Origin: VRUE01 sp963732225
GTDB lineage: Bacteria > Actinomycetota > Thermoleophilia > Solirubrobacterales > 70-9
Direction of reading: 5' to 3'
Length of the DNA: 64,000 nt
NCBI GenBank assembly: GCA_963732225.1
Contig: CAVSYR010000005.1
Location: 124,001-188,000, forward strand
Each line of letters starts with the position of its first letter. Positions within the stretch are counted from its first letter, which is position 1. Below are positions 17,958 through 27,155 of this stretch, in pieces. Under the pieces are notes generated by a model that was given only the letters and a program-made list of their open reading frames with translations, was not told where the DNA came from and did no database searches. The translations under genes and the position numbers were made by a program.

Positions 17958-19961
17958 ATGCATGTTTCCGTCGTCGTCCCCACCTACCGCCGCCCCCAGG
18001 TCTTGGGCCGCTGTCTTTCGGCTCTAGAGCGGCAGGATAGAGCGCCCGACGAGGTAATCGTCGTGGCCCGCCGTGAGGACGAGGCAAGTCACCGCGTCGC
18101 CCGCGCCTACGCTCCGCTTGCTCGCATCGTCACGATCGACGTTCCGACCGGCTCCCCGGGGGTGGTGGCGGCGCTGAACGCGGGTGTTGCCGCCGCCTCG
18201 GGCGAGGTCGTCTGCCTCACCGACGACGACGCCGAAGCCCGCCCGGACTGGATCGCGCGGATCGCGCGGATCTTTGAGCTCGACCCGCGCGTCGGAGCCG
18301 TCGGTGGTCGGGACTGGGTCTTTCACGGAGAGCGCTTGGAGGAGGGAGCGGAGAGCCGGGTCGGTTTGGTCAGCTGGTTCGGTCGCACCACCGGCAACCA
18401 CCACCTCGGTAGCGGCCCGGCGCGGGATGTCGACGTGCTCAAGGGGGTCAACCTCAGTATCCGCGGCAATCTCGCTCGCGAGGTCGGGTTCGACCCACGC
18501 CTGCGCGCCGTCACCACCGAGCATCACTGGGAGCTGGGGTTGTGCCTGGCGCTGCGCCGACGGGGCTGGCGGGTCGTCTACGACCCGGCGATTGCCGTCG
18601 ACCACCGGCCGCAGCCGCGGGTTGCCGAAGACCGGGAGCGCGGCGAGCGCGACCTCGCAGACGCTGCCCACAACGAGACCCTGGCGATGCTGGAGCACCT
18701 GCCGCCCGCCGGCAAGGTCGCCCATCTCGCTTGGGCGCTCGGGGTCGGCACGCGCGCTTCGCCGGGCATCGTCGCCGCGATTGTGACCGCGCTCTGCGGT
18801 GGAGGGTGGAGGTGGGATCTTCTCCGCGGCAACGTGTCCGGTCGCCTGCGCGCGCTCAGCACCCTGCGCAGATCGCGCTCGGTTCGGGGGCTCTCGGCGG
18901 AGCGCCAGCCGGTCCGGGTGCTGAGCGTCTGCCAGTCGACCGCGGCCGCCGAGCGGGCCAGGCAGCTGCGGTATGGGGCCGGGGAGACAGCGGTGGTCGT
19001 TGCGGCGCCCGGACTGCGGGGGGCGCTGGCGGCGGCGCGCTCCGTCCTCGCGACCGAGGCCGAGGTGGTCTACCTGGTCGACGTCGGCAAGGCAACCACG
19101 GCCGCGGCGGTGGCCGGCCGGCTCCGCCGCCGCCGGATCGTCGTCGACACCGGCGACGCCGGTTACGCCCTCGCCCGTTCCCTGGGCGAGCGCGGCTTCG
19201 CCGGCCTGGCCCTGGTCGGGGCCGGTGAGCAGCTCGCCTTGCGCTGTGCCGACGAGGTCGTCGTCCGCGGCCGTCTTCACGCCGCCCACGTGCCCCGACC
19301 GGCCACCCACATCCCCGATCTGGCGCCGGTTCAGGCCAAGCCGGTTCAGGCCAACGAGCTCGGCGCCGAGCTCGCGCTGGACGGGGCGTTCGTCGTCGGC
19401 CTGGTGGGGAGCCTGATCGCCTCCCCCCGGCACGGCATCAGCTACGGCTGGGACCTGATCGAGGCTCTGCCGATGACGGACCACTCGGTGGTCGCCCTAA
19501 TCGTCGGCGACGGCAGCGGCTTGGAGCCACTGCGCCGGCGCGCGCAGGCTCTCGGCGTTGCCGCGCGCTGTCGTTTCGTCGGTCGGGTGCCGCCGGAGCG
19601 GGTCAACGCTTACGTGAGCCTGATGAACGCCGCGATCTCAACTCAGACCAACGACATCGTCGGCAGGGTCAGGACCACCGGCAAGCTGCCGCTTTACCTC
19701 AGTTGCGGCTGCCCGGTAATCGCAACCCACGTCGGCGAAGGGGCGGCTCTGTTGGGTCCGCACGGCTGGACCCAGAACTACACCGGTGTCGTTGACCGCT
19801 CTTACCCGGGGCGCCTGGCGGCGGCGATCGAAACCTGGCGCCTCGACCCCGCGGGCGAGCCGGAGCGCCGCCGCCTGGCGCTGCGGATCGCCGCCGAGAA
19901 GTTCGACGCGGAGGAGATGCGCGGGCGCCTGGAGGCAGTGATCGAGCGGGTCAGTCGCTGA
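17958..19961 (+). CDS. Two-domain glycosyltransferase: N-terminal GT2 fused to C-terminal GT4-like domain
   Basis: The protein is 667 residues; ATG 17958 starts MHVSVVVPTYRRPQVLGRC. Residues 1 to about 260 are a GT2 domain, with the nucleotide-binding strand and CLTDDDAEARPDWI as the DxD motif. Residues about 310-667 form a GT-B-like domain (VRVLSVCQSTAAAERARQLR at its start). It has VGLVGSLIASPRHG, ALIVGDGSGLEPLRRRA and SCGCPVIATHVGEG, although the usual EX7E glutamates are replaced (GKLPLYLSCGCP), a pattern seen in some GT4 enzymes. Two activities would let one protein add two successive sugars. The gene ends 11 bases inside the convergent GT4 gene. The 64-residue upstream extension of the frame has no support. 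Confidence 0.85.
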   Translation: MHVSVVVPTYRRPQVLGRCLSALERQDRAPDEVIVVARREDEASHRVARAYAPLARIVTIDVPTGSPGVVAALNAGVAAASGEVVCLTDDDAEARPDWIARIARIFELDPRVGAVGGRDWVFHGERLEEGAESRVGLVSWFGRTTGNHHLGSGPARDVDVLKGVNLSIRGNLAREVGFDPRLRAVTTEHHWELGLCLALRRRGWRVVYDPAIAVDHRPQPRVAEDRERGERDLADAAHNETLAMLEHLPPAGKVAHLAWALGVGTRASPGIVAAIVTALCGGGWRWDLLRGNVSGRLRALSTLRRSRSVRGLSAERQPVRVLSVCQSTAAAERARQLRYGAGETAVVVAAPGLRGALAAARSVLATEAEVVYLVDVGKATTAAAVAGRLRRRRIVVDTGDAGYALARSLGERGFAGLALVGAGEQLALRCADEVVVRGRLHAAHVPRPATHIPDLAPVQAKPVQANELGAELALDGAFVVGLVGSLIASPRHGISYGWDLIEALPMTDHSVVALIVGDGSGLEPLRRRAQALGVAARCRFVGRVPPERVNAYVSLMNAAISTQTNDIVGRVRTTGKLPLYLSCGCPVIATHVGEGAALLGPHGWTQNYTGVVDRSYPGRLAAAIETWRLDPAGEPERRRLALRIAAEKFDAEEMRGRLEAVIERVSR

Positions 19962-21012
19962 GCTTGCCGGCTCGGCGAGAGCTCCAGTTCTCGATCGCCT
20001 GTCGGTAAGCGTCCTCGTGACGTTCGCCCATCCGCTCCCACGAGTACTCCCGCGCCCGCTCGGCCCCCCGGGTCGCCAGTGCGGCCCGCAGCTCCCGATC
20101 GCCCAAGACCTCGACCAGGCGTTGGCCCAGCTCGGGATCCTCGGCGAGGATCCCGCAGCCGTCGGCGAGCAGCATCCGAGCGCCGGGATTGGGCGAGCCG
20201 ATCGCCGGCACCCCGTGCGCCATCGCTTCGAGATAGGGAATGCCAAAGCCCTCGTAGCTGCTCGGCAGGCAAAAGGCCCACGCCTGCGACATCAACTCGC
20301 TCAGCTCGGCGTCGCTCGGGGCCTGGATCCAACGCACGCCCTCGGACTCCTCGCAGAAGTCGGAGACCATCCACAGCTCTGCTTCGGGCAGGGCGGGCAG
20401 GACCTCGCGCCGGAAGACGTCGCGGAGGAATGCACCGCGCTTGCGCCCCTGCCAGGTGCCGACGAAGAGGATCGAGGGACGGGGGGAAGGACGGGGGGCA
20501 GTAGCAGCGCGGTCGATGCCGAGGTTGAGCAGGCCGGAGGTTCGGTAGATCGCTTCCGAGTCGACCCCGACCCCGTAGCTGGCGGTCGCCAGGTGGCCGG
20601 CGAGCAGCTCCAGGGGAAAAATCAGACCCTTGTCGAGGCGGCGCTTGAGCGAGGTCGCGCTGGTCGCCTCGAGCAGGGCGGAGCCGTGGAACGTGCGGAC
20701 CACTGGCAGCCGGCGGCGGAAGAAGAACCAGTCGTCGCCGTGGAAGTGAGCGACGTCAAAGCCGTCGAACGACTGCAGATTGAGCAGCCATGGCGAGCCG
20801 TACTGACGCAGCAGGCGACGGTGCTCGGTCGCGTGCGGACGCAGCCGCTTGACCTCGTAGCTTGCTTCGGCGGGAGCTGGCGAGTAAGTGAAGACAACGA
20901 CCTCGTGTCCACGTCCGCTCATCGCGGTGGCGAGGCGATCGACGAAGACCTCGACGCCACCCGGCTTGCGTCCCGGCTGCGGCAGGCTGAAGTGGTACAT
21001 GGCTATTCGCAT
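19951..21012 (-). CDS. GT4 family glycosyltransferase
   Basis: The protein is 353 residues from ATG 21012 (MRIAMYHFSLPQPGRKPGGVEVFVDRL), where GGVEVF is the N-terminal donor loop. The C-terminal half has ILFVGTWQGRKRGAFLRDVF, then SSYEGFGIPYLEAMAHGVPAIG, an intact EX7E motif. A candidate -10 box TATCCT lies on the minus strand at 21037-21042, in the context GGGACTATCCTGCCG, and the same core recurs before the gene at 24715. The gene is transcribed alone and ends tail-to-tail with the fusion glycosyltransferase, sharing 11 bases. It probably adds one sugar to the repeat unit; the donor is unknown. Confidence 0.88.
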   Translation of the reverse strand: MRIAMYHFSLPQPGRKPGGVEVFVDRLATAMSGRGHEVVVFTYSPAPAEASYEVKRLRPHATEHRRLLRQYGSPWLLNLQSFDGFDVAHFHGDDWFFFRRRLPVVRTFHGSALLEATSATSLKRRLDKGLIFPLELLAGHLATASYGVGVDSEAIYRTSGLLNLGIDRAATAPRPSPRPSILFVGTWQGRKRGAFLRDVFRREVLPALPEAELWMVSDFCEESEGVRWIQAPSDAELSELMSQAWAFCLPSSYEGFGIPYLEAMAHGVPAIGSPNPGARMLLADGCGILAEDPELGQRLVEVLGDRELRAALATRGAERAREYSWERMGERHEDAYRQAIENWSSRRAGKLSD

Positions 21013-21082
21013 AGAAGTCCTTGACCGGGGCACGGCAGGATAGTCCCGAGAGCTGAGGTCTCCCGCAAGCAGTAAGCCGCGC

Positions 21083-23114
21083 TCATTCCAGCGCGAAGGG
21101 GAGCGAGAGGGCAGCCCGGCGCCAGCGCTCGGGGCCGCCGCCGTGGACCGCAGTAGCGGCTTCCTCCAGCAAGGGCGTCTGCGGGTTCAACCTGGCGGCG
21201 ACCGCGATCTGCCGGCGTGGGTTACGCCCCGCCGCGCCCTGCGCGAGGGCCAGTGCGTAGTGGGGCTCCCAGGAGTCGGGATCGTGCGCTACTCCCGCCC
21301 GTGCCAACTCGACCGATGTCGCCGCTTCCCTGGTCCGGGCGGCACACATCGCCAGCACCTCGTAGGGCCTCGGCCCGGCATCGATCGCGTTGATCGATGC
21401 CCGGGCCTGGTCACGGGCTCGCCCGCAAGCGTCGGCATCGAGCGCCTCGACGCTGTCGCGCAGGCGTGCGTGGGCCACGGTCATCAGGGCGGGGACGACG
21501 GCCAGGGCCACGCAGGCCAGGGCCAGCGCCGGTCTGGCGGCCCCCGAGGTGAAGCGAACCAGCCGGGCGCCGGGGCCGCGGCGGGAGGCGTCGTATTTGA
21601 GTCGCTCGCGCGGTCGGGCCAGGGCGAAGCCCGCGAGGGCGAAGACGGGGACGCCCAGGGCGGGGGTCTGCCAGTCGATGTCGACGCCGGCGTGCAGAAC
21701 CCAGCAGAGCACCACCGCCAGGGCGGCCGCGTACGCCGCCCGGCCCGGCCCGCGGGCATTGAGGGCGATGCCGACGAGGATCGTCAGCAGGGCTCCGACC
21801 AGCAGCACGATGCCGACCAGGCCGAGCTCGGCGAGGGTTTCGAAGTAGAGCGAATAGGCGTAAACCCGGGGTGGGCCATCCTGCCGGCGGCGTTCCCACT
21901 GCAGCTGGAAGGTGCCGGCGCCGCTTCCTCGCAGCGGCTGTTCGCGAAAGCTCTCGTCGGCGACCTTCCAGAGCGGTCGGCGACCGTCGTTGCCGATCTC
22001 AAGAAGCCGTTCGCGCTGGCCGCCGCTCGGCGCCGATTCATGGGTGTTGTCGACGAACTTGTCGAACTGCCGCTGCAGCGTGCCGGGACCGCCGGCGGCG
22101 ACGAAGGCGACCAGCGTCAGCACCCCCGCGGCGACCGCCGCGATCCGAGTGCCGTGGCGCCAGGCCGAGGAGGTGAGCGGCAGCCGAACGACCCACGCGT
22201 CGACGGCCAGGCCGAGGAGGCGGAGCACGGCGGCGCCGGCCCCGCACAGCGCCAGGACCAACGCCAAATGTTCGCCCTCGGCGATGGCACCCGGCGTCAG
22301 CGGCAGTCCTTCGTGGATCTGCTCCGCCGCATAGGTCTGGATCAGGGCGAGCGCGACTGCCGGCGCCGCAGCGCCGATTCCGCCGAGCGCACCGGTGGGA
22401 CGGGCCACCAGGAGATAGACGGCGAGGCCCGCGACCGTCGCCGCAATTGCCCCGCGGGAGAAGGTCAGCAGCAGCGCCGCGGCAAGCAGAGGCAACAGCG
22501 CGGCGGCGGCGATCCGGACTGCCGCCGGCTCACGCGTGTCGCAGGTGTGATGGACGGCGAGGATGCAACCCGTCCCAACCAGCAGCCCGAAGGTGTTCCA
22601 GTAGGTGATCGGAAAGCTGAGGCGGTCGGCGACGAGGCCGGTGGTCGTGGGCCACAGGTGCGGCAGCAGGCGGCTGATCAACCCCGCAAGCGCGACCGCC
22701 GCGATGGCCACCAATAGGCCGCGCAATAGCCAGCGGAAGCGCTCCTGCGAGCGCGGCAGGCAGGTGAAGAGGCCAAAGACCGCGAGGTAGAGCAAGAACC
22801 CGGTCGAACCCGATCAGGGCGCGGCCCTCAGCTCCCGACCACCGGGCCGAGAGCAGGGTCAGGGCGGCGAACAGGGCAAGCAGGAGGAAAGCGCTCGCCC
22901 CCAGCCCCGAGAGGCCCGCCAGGGGCCTGCGGGCGATCGCGACGGCGAGGCCGGCGACGGCGAGAACGAGCAGGGCCGCGAAGGCGGTGGTCAGCTCGAA
23001 CATGCCACCCGAGTTGAAGGCGAGGAAGACGGTCAGCGCGGGTGGCAGCGCCAGCAGCCCGGCCAGGCAGACGTGCCGCGTCTTCCCTGCGAGGGACAGG
23101 GCGCTTGCGCTCAT
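21083..23114 (-). pseudogene. O-antigen ligase/polymerase-like membrane protein with TPR-like tail, frameshifted
   Basis: Joined across a one-base shift, this is a protein of about 676 residues. The first frame (ATG 23114) gives three hydrophobic segments and ends LTLLSARWSGAEGRALIGFDRVL. The other frame continues LYLAVFGLFTCLPRSQERFRWLLRG with more helices, the central polar loop typical of Wzy/WaaL proteins (PITYWNTFGLLVGTGCILA) and a C-terminal helical repeat region resembling TPRs (about the last 120 residues). Removing one base of the AA at 22795-22796 (TT on the coding strand) restores DRVLLYLAVFG. It would polymerise or ligate the lipid-linked glycan at the outer membrane face. This is the second such protein in the window, so this copy may be dispensable, or the base may be an error. 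Confidence 0.8.
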
Positions 23115-23156
23115 CCGGCGTCAGGCTACCTGCGCATCCTCGCTGCTTGCGTCAGG

Positions 23157-23627
23157 ATGCGCATCGTCTTGAGGCCTTCGCTTCCCGTCCTGCTCAGCCT
23201 TGCGATAGCCGCCGTGGGTGTCGCCGGGGTCTTCGTCGTCGCCGTCGCCACGGACGCGGGGACCGCGCCGGGAAGCGGACAGAAGGTCTTCGACGCTCCC
23301 GGTTGCCTGCCGAAGTCCTACGCTGGCCCGGGCCGCGCCGGTCGCTACCTGCTCAACCGCAACTGCCCGACGCCGACCGCGGTGATCGTGCCGGAGACGG
23401 CGCGCGTCGGTGACGCCTGGCGGGTCATCTGGGACGGTTCGCGTTCCTTTGACCCGATCGGCGGTCGGCTCGTCCACTATGCCTGGAGCGTCGAAGGCGG
23501 CCCGCTCCGATCGGGGCCGCGACTTGCTGTTCGCTACCACCGCCCGGGCGTGCGCTCGGTGGTCCTCCACGTCACCGACGACAGCGGGCTGATCGGGACG
23601 GCGACGGGGACCGTGGAGCTCCCGTGA
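23157..23627 (+). CDS. Membrane-anchored protein with a PKD-like domain
   Basis: The protein is 156 residues from ATG 23157. Residues about 5-27 are one hydrophobic helix (PVLLSLAIAAVGVAGVFVVAVA), a signal anchor. Two cysteines (GCLPKSY, NCPTPT) could form a disulfide outside the cell. The rest is a single PKD/Ig-like fold, recognisable from VGDAWRVIWDGSRSFDPIGGRLVHYAWSVEGG and the closing VVLHVTDDSGLIGTATGTVEL. PKD domains mediate protein or carbohydrate contacts at the surface. Its last codon overlaps the GTG of the next GT4 gene (GTGA), so the two are translationally coupled, pointing to a role in the glycan system. The exact function is unknown. Confidence 0.72.
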   Translation: MRIVLRPSLPVLLSLAIAAVGVAGVFVVAVATDAGTAPGSGQKVFDAPGCLPKSYAGPGRAGRYLLNRNCPTPTAVIVPETARVGDAWRVIWDGSRSFDPIGGRLVHYAWSVEGGPLRSGPRLAVRYHRPGVRSVVLHVTDDSGLIGTATGTVELP

Positions 23628-24718
23628 AGATTGCGATCGCCCACGACTACCTGCTGGTCATGCGGGGGGCGGAGCGCACCTTCGCCGCGATCGCTGACCT
23701 CTATCCCGAGGCGCCGATCCTCACCCTGCTCTACGACGAGGAGGGGACCGGCGGTCGCTTCGCCGCCCGCAGGATCCGCACCTCACCGTTGCAACGGCTA
23801 CCGATTGATCAGAGCTCGTTTCGTCGCTTGCTGCCGCTCTATCCTTGGGCGGCTGAACGGCTCAGGGCCGATGGCGCCGAGATCCTCTTGACCAGCAGCA
23901 GCGCCTTCGGCCAGGGGATTCGAGTGCCCGAGGGAACGGTCCACGTCTGCTACTCGCACACGCCATTCCGCTACGCCTGGTACGAGCAGGAGCGCGCCCT
24001 CAGCGAGGTGCCGGCACCGTTGCGCCCGCTGCTGGCGTTGCAGCTGCGCTGGATGCGGCACTGGGACCGCCGCGCCAGCACCCGCGTCGATCACTACATC
24101 GCCAACTCCGAGCTGACCCGGGAACGGCTGAGACATTGCTATGGGCGCGACTCGGTGGTCATCCATCCCCCGGTCGAGACCAAGCGCTTCCATTCAGGAG
24201 CCCCCGGCAGGGCCCTCCTCGTCGTCTCGGAGGTGGTCCGCCACAAGCGCGTTCACGTTGCTTTGGAGGCGGCGCGGCGGGCGGGCCTGCCGATCCAGGT
24301 CGTCGGCACCGGTCCCGACCTGGCCGCCCTGAGCCAGGCCTACCCCGAGGCAGAGTTCCTCGGGCGGATGCCCGATGCCGACCTGGTGGAGCTCTACGCG
24401 GGCGCCTTTGCCGTGGTCGTCGCCAGTCGCGAGGAGTTCGGGATTACCGCGGTCGAGGCCCAGGCCGCCGGCCGGCCGGTGGTTGCCGCCGCCGCGGGAG
24501 GAGCACTGGAGACCGTCGTCGATGGCGAGACCGGCTGCCTGGCGAGGCTCGATGACCCCGACTCCTTTGCCGAGGCGATGCGCCGTGTCGACTCGATCCC
24601 CTTCGAGCCCGAGCGGGCGATCGCCAACGCCGAGCGCTTCTCAGTGGATGAATTTCGGCGACGATTGTCATCCCAGGTATTGAAGTTCTCGGCCGCCGGA
24701 CTATCCTGCCGCCCTTGA
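23624..24718 (+). CDS. GT4 family glycosyltransferase (mannosyltransferase-like)
   Basis: The protein is 364 residues, with a GTG at 23624 overlapping the PKD gene stop. It begins MKIAIAHDYLLVMRGAERTF and has VHVCYSHTPFRYAWYEQE, a segment found in the WbaZ/mannosyltransferase group of GT4. Next come VVIHPPVETKRF and VVSEVVRHKRVHVALEAARR. SREEFGITAVEAQAAGRPVVA is the EX7E motif. Likely job: transfer of a hexose, perhaps mannose, to the lipid-linked intermediate. A candidate -10 box for the following gene (TATCCT, 24702-24707) lies within its last codons. Confidence 0.88.
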   Translation: MKIAIAHDYLLVMRGAERTFAAIADLYPEAPILTLLYDEEGTGGRFAARRIRTSPLQRLPIDQSSFRRLLPLYPWAAERLRADGAEILLTSSSAFGQGIRVPEGTVHVCYSHTPFRYAWYEQERALSEVPAPLRPLLALQLRWMRHWDRRASTRVDHYIANSELTRERLRHCYGRDSVVIHPPVETKRFHSGAPGRALLVVSEVVRHKRVHVALEAARRAGLPIQVVGTGPDLAALSQAYPEAEFLGRMPDADLVELYAGAFAVVVASREEFGITAVEAQAAGRPVVAAAAGGALETVVDGETGCLARLDDPDSFAEAMRRVDSIPFEPERAIANAERFSVDEFRRRLSSQVLKFSAAGLSCRP

Positions 24719-25539
24719 ACCACGGTCGAGTCACGTTGAAGTCGTTGCCTTTGGCCCTGATCGCCGCATTTGCGCTTTCGGGGTTGTTCGCGAGCACGGC
24801 CGCCGCGGAGCAGCCGATCGAAGGCGTCTGGTCCTTCGGGGGCGGCGCCGTCGCGGTCAAGGAAGGCGATGACGGCCGTCTACAGGGAACGGTTGTTCAG
24901 CAGACCACGTTCGCGGTCTGTCCACATCCGGTGGGACAAGTGATGTGGACCGGAATGAAAGAACAGCCCAACGGCTCTTACTGGGGCAGGCATCAGTGGT
25001 ACCGCGGCGCCGATTGCGAGCTCGATCCTCGCCCCGGTCTCGCCGCCTGGCGGGTGGTGCAGACCGCGAAGGGCACGAAGGCACTGCTCGTCTGCCTGAG
25101 TGAACCCGGAGAACGCAAACAGCCGAAAATCGCGCCTGATAACAGCGTCACCGACGCGACCTACGGTTGCCTTGAATCGGATCCGCTCGCCCCAATCCAG
25201 GGGACCGGAGGCAAAGTTGCCTTCGATGACCTGGTTGCGCTGCCCGCAGCGTCGCACTCGGGTTCCTGTCGTCGCTCGCTGACGATCTCTCCTCGCAAGC
25301 TCAAGTACGACCCGCTGGCGCGGCTGATCGTCAAGTTTGGCGGGGTCAAGGTCGCCGACGTCAAAGGCAGCAAACGCCTTCTTAAGCGGTTGGTCTTCAA
25401 CGGCCTGCCGGAAGGCAGATTCAAGGTCCAGGTGATCGTGACCACCGTGCTGGGGGAGAGGCGCTCGCGCTCGCGCGTGTACCGAGGCTGCCAACAAAAG
25501 GTGAAGGTCCCAGGGCCGAGGAGGCGGGGCTTTAGCTGA
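24715..25539 (+). CDS. Secreted protein of unknown function (DUF2147-like N-terminal region)
   Basis: The frame gives 274 residues from a TTG at 24715 that overlaps the previous stop (TTGA); a second TTG eight codons on (24736) could be the true start just before the signal peptide. Residues about 8-31 are a signal peptide ending ASTAAAE. The first mature half (IEGVWSFGGGAVAVKEGDDGRLQGTVV) resembles the lipocalin-like DUF2147 fold by pattern only. The C-terminal 90 residues (SCRRSLTISPRKLKYDPL to YRGCQQKVK) form a Cys-bracketed basic beta domain of a style common in secreted proteins of this lineage. It is co-oriented with the GT4 gene and the sugar transferase. I do not recognise a function. 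Confidence 0.6.
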   Translation: MNHGRVTLKSLPLALIAAFALSGLFASTAAAEQPIEGVWSFGGGAVAVKEGDDGRLQGTVVQQTTFAVCPHPVGQVMWTGMKEQPNGSYWGRHQWYRGADCELDPRPGLAAWRVVQTAKGTKALLVCLSEPGERKQPKIAPDNSVTDATYGCLESDPLAPIQGTGGKVAFDDLVALPAASHSGSCRRSLTISPRKLKYDPLARLIVKFGGVKVADVKGSKRLLKRLVFNGLPEGRFKVQVIVTTVLGERRSRSRVYRGCQQKVKVPGPRRRGFS

Positions 25540-25605
25540 GTTGGAACTGGCGAAATTTCCCACTTGCAAGCGGAAATCTCCAGGGTCGGAGCGGCTTGTA
25601 ATGGC

Positions 25606-25697
25606 TACACTGCCGAGGCAAGCCCTGAGCTGTGGCTCGTTTCGTGAGATAGCCGCAGGTGGGGATCGGGCTGGCTTGAGGGGGGTGCTGACGCGAT
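25606..25697 (+). promoter_or_regulatory. Candidate promoter and structured 5-prime leader of the glycosylphosphotransferase gene
   Basis: A -10-like hexamer TACACT (25606-25611, in GGCTACACTGCC) lies 86 bases before the ATG at 25698. The leader can fold into an outer stem CAAGCC (25619-25624) with GGCTTG (25673-25678). An inner 7-bp stem TGTGGCT pairs with AGCCGCA around a loop CGTTTCGTGAGAT. There is no U-tract, so this is not a terminator. It matches no riboswitch class I know; it may be only local structure. The remaining bases from 25540 show nothing definite. Confidence 0.35.
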
Positions 25698-27155
25698 ATG
25701 GAGGTCTTTAGCTACCGGTTGAGGGTGCTCCGGGGTGGGGCCGCGACGCAGACACCGGTGCAGAGCACTGGCGGATCGAATCTGCATCGCGACATGGTCT
25801 TCCGCCGTTCGCTTGCAGTCGCGGACCTCGTCTCCCTGCTTCTTGCCTTCTTGGTGCTCGAAGTCGGCTTCGACCACTCGTTCAAGCTCACTCCACTGAG
25901 CTTCATCGGCTTCTTCGGGCTGTTTGTCGTGGCCAAGGTGATCGGCCTCTACGACCGCGATCAGACTTTGCTCCACAAGACCACCCTCGACGAGGCGCCA
26001 AAGCTGTTCCAGATCGCCACCCTGGGGGCCCTCTGCGCCTGGCTGGCCGGAGGCTTCGTGGTCTCGGGCGGCAATCTCGGTCGGGAGGAAGTCCTGGTCT
26101 TTTGGCTCTCGCTCCTGGTCTTTCTCGTCCTGTCCCGCGCCGGCGCACGGGCCTTGGCGCTGCGGGTGGTCTCGCCGGAGCGCTGCTTCTTCATCGGCGA
26201 TGCCGACTCGGCGGCCCTGGTCGAGTCGAAGTTGACCGGACACCAGGGCTTCAAAGCCGAGTTGGTCGGTTCGGTTGATCCCGGGGACATTCCCACCTGG
26301 TCGACCAATGCGCTCTCGGCGCCGCGGCTGCTGGAGATTCGCGACCTCGTGCGCTCACTCGAAATCCAGCGCGCGATCGTGGCGCCCGACGGTCTCGAGC
26401 CGGAGGCGATGCTGAACTTGATCTGCACCCTGGAGGCGGTTGACGTAAAGGTCAGCGTGCTGCCGCGGCTGCTGCAAGTGGTCGGGTCGTCGGTTGAGTT
26501 CGACGATCTCGATGGAATGAACTTGATGGGCGTCCGCCACTTCGCCCTCAGCCGCTCGTCTGCCTTCGTCAAGCGCGCCTTCGATCTTGCCGTGGCGCTG
26601 CTGGGCCTGCTTGCCGTCGCCCCGCTGATGCTCGTGATCGCGCTGGCGATCAAGCTCGAATCGCGGGGGCGGGGATCCGTCCTCTTCCGGCAGTGCCGGG
26701 TCGGCAAGCACGGGGAGCACTTCGGCGTCTACAAGTTCAGGACGATGGTGCCTGACGCCGATCGGCTGAAGGACTCGTTGCGGCATCGCAACGAGTCCGA
26801 GGGGCTGTTCAAGATCGCCGATGATCCACGGGTGACCAGAGTCGGGCGGCTGCTGCGAAAGTCAGCCCTCGACGAGCTGCCGCAACTGTTCAACATCGTT
26901 CGCGGCGAGATGAGCCTGGTCGGTCCGCGACCTTTGGTCGTCGACGAGGACGAGCACGTGACGGGTTGGTTCCGGCGCCGGCTCGAACTGATGCCGGGAA
27001 TGACCGGTCCCTGGCAGATCCTCGGGCCCTCTCGGGTGCCGCTGCAGGAGATGGTGGCGATCGACTATTTGTACGTCGCCAACTGGTCGCTCTGGGGCGA
27101 CGTGAAGATCCTCTTGCGGACGGTGCCCCACGTGCTCGGGCGCCGCGGGCTCTGA
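25698..27155 (+). CDS. Polyprenyl glycosylphosphotransferase (initiating sugar transferase, WcaJ/WbaP type)
   Basis: The protein is 485 residues from ATG 25698. The N-terminal half has four to five membrane segments (VADLVSLLLAFLVLEVG; FIGFFGLFVVAKVIGLYD) and a CoA-binding-like Rossmann region (RCFFIGDADSAALVESKL). The C-terminal catalytic domain starts FVKRAFDLAVALLGLLAV. It contains GSVLFRQCRVGKHGEHFGVYKFRTM with the conserved basic and phenylalanine residues, then LPQLFNIVRGEMSLVGPRP. Family reaction: transfer of a sugar-1-phosphate from a nucleotide sugar to undecaprenyl phosphate, the first membrane step of repeat-unit synthesis. It defines this locus as a lipid-linked glycan system. The protein is of normal length and intact. 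Confidence 0.93.
   Translation: MEVFSYRLRVLRGGAATQTPVQSTGGSNLHRDMVFRRSLAVADLVSLLLAFLVLEVGFDHSFKLTPLSFIGFFGLFVVAKVIGLYDRDQTLLHKTTLDEAPKLFQIATLGALCAWLAGGFVVSGGNLGREEVLVFWLSLLVFLVLSRAGARALALRVVSPERCFFIGDADSAALVESKLTGHQGFKAELVGSVDPGDIPTWSTNALSAPRLLEIRDLVRSLEIQRAIVAPDGLEPEAMLNLICTLEAVDVKVSVLPRLLQVVGSSVEFDDLDGMNLMGVRHFALSRSSAFVKRAFDLAVALLGLLAVAPLMLVIALAIKLESRGRGSVLFRQCRVGKHGEHFGVYKFRTMVPDADRLKDSLRHRNESEGLFKIADDPRVTRVGRLLRKSALDELPQLFNIVRGEMSLVGPRPLVVDEDEHVTGWFRRRLELMPGMTGPWQILGPSRVPLQEMVAIDYLYVANWSLWGDVKILLRTVPHVLGRRGL

Noticed and set aside
739..22796. Programmed ribosomal frameshifting in the three split glycan genes
   Set aside because: The three sites share no slippery sequence, structure or stop-codon context; a surplus base is simpler.
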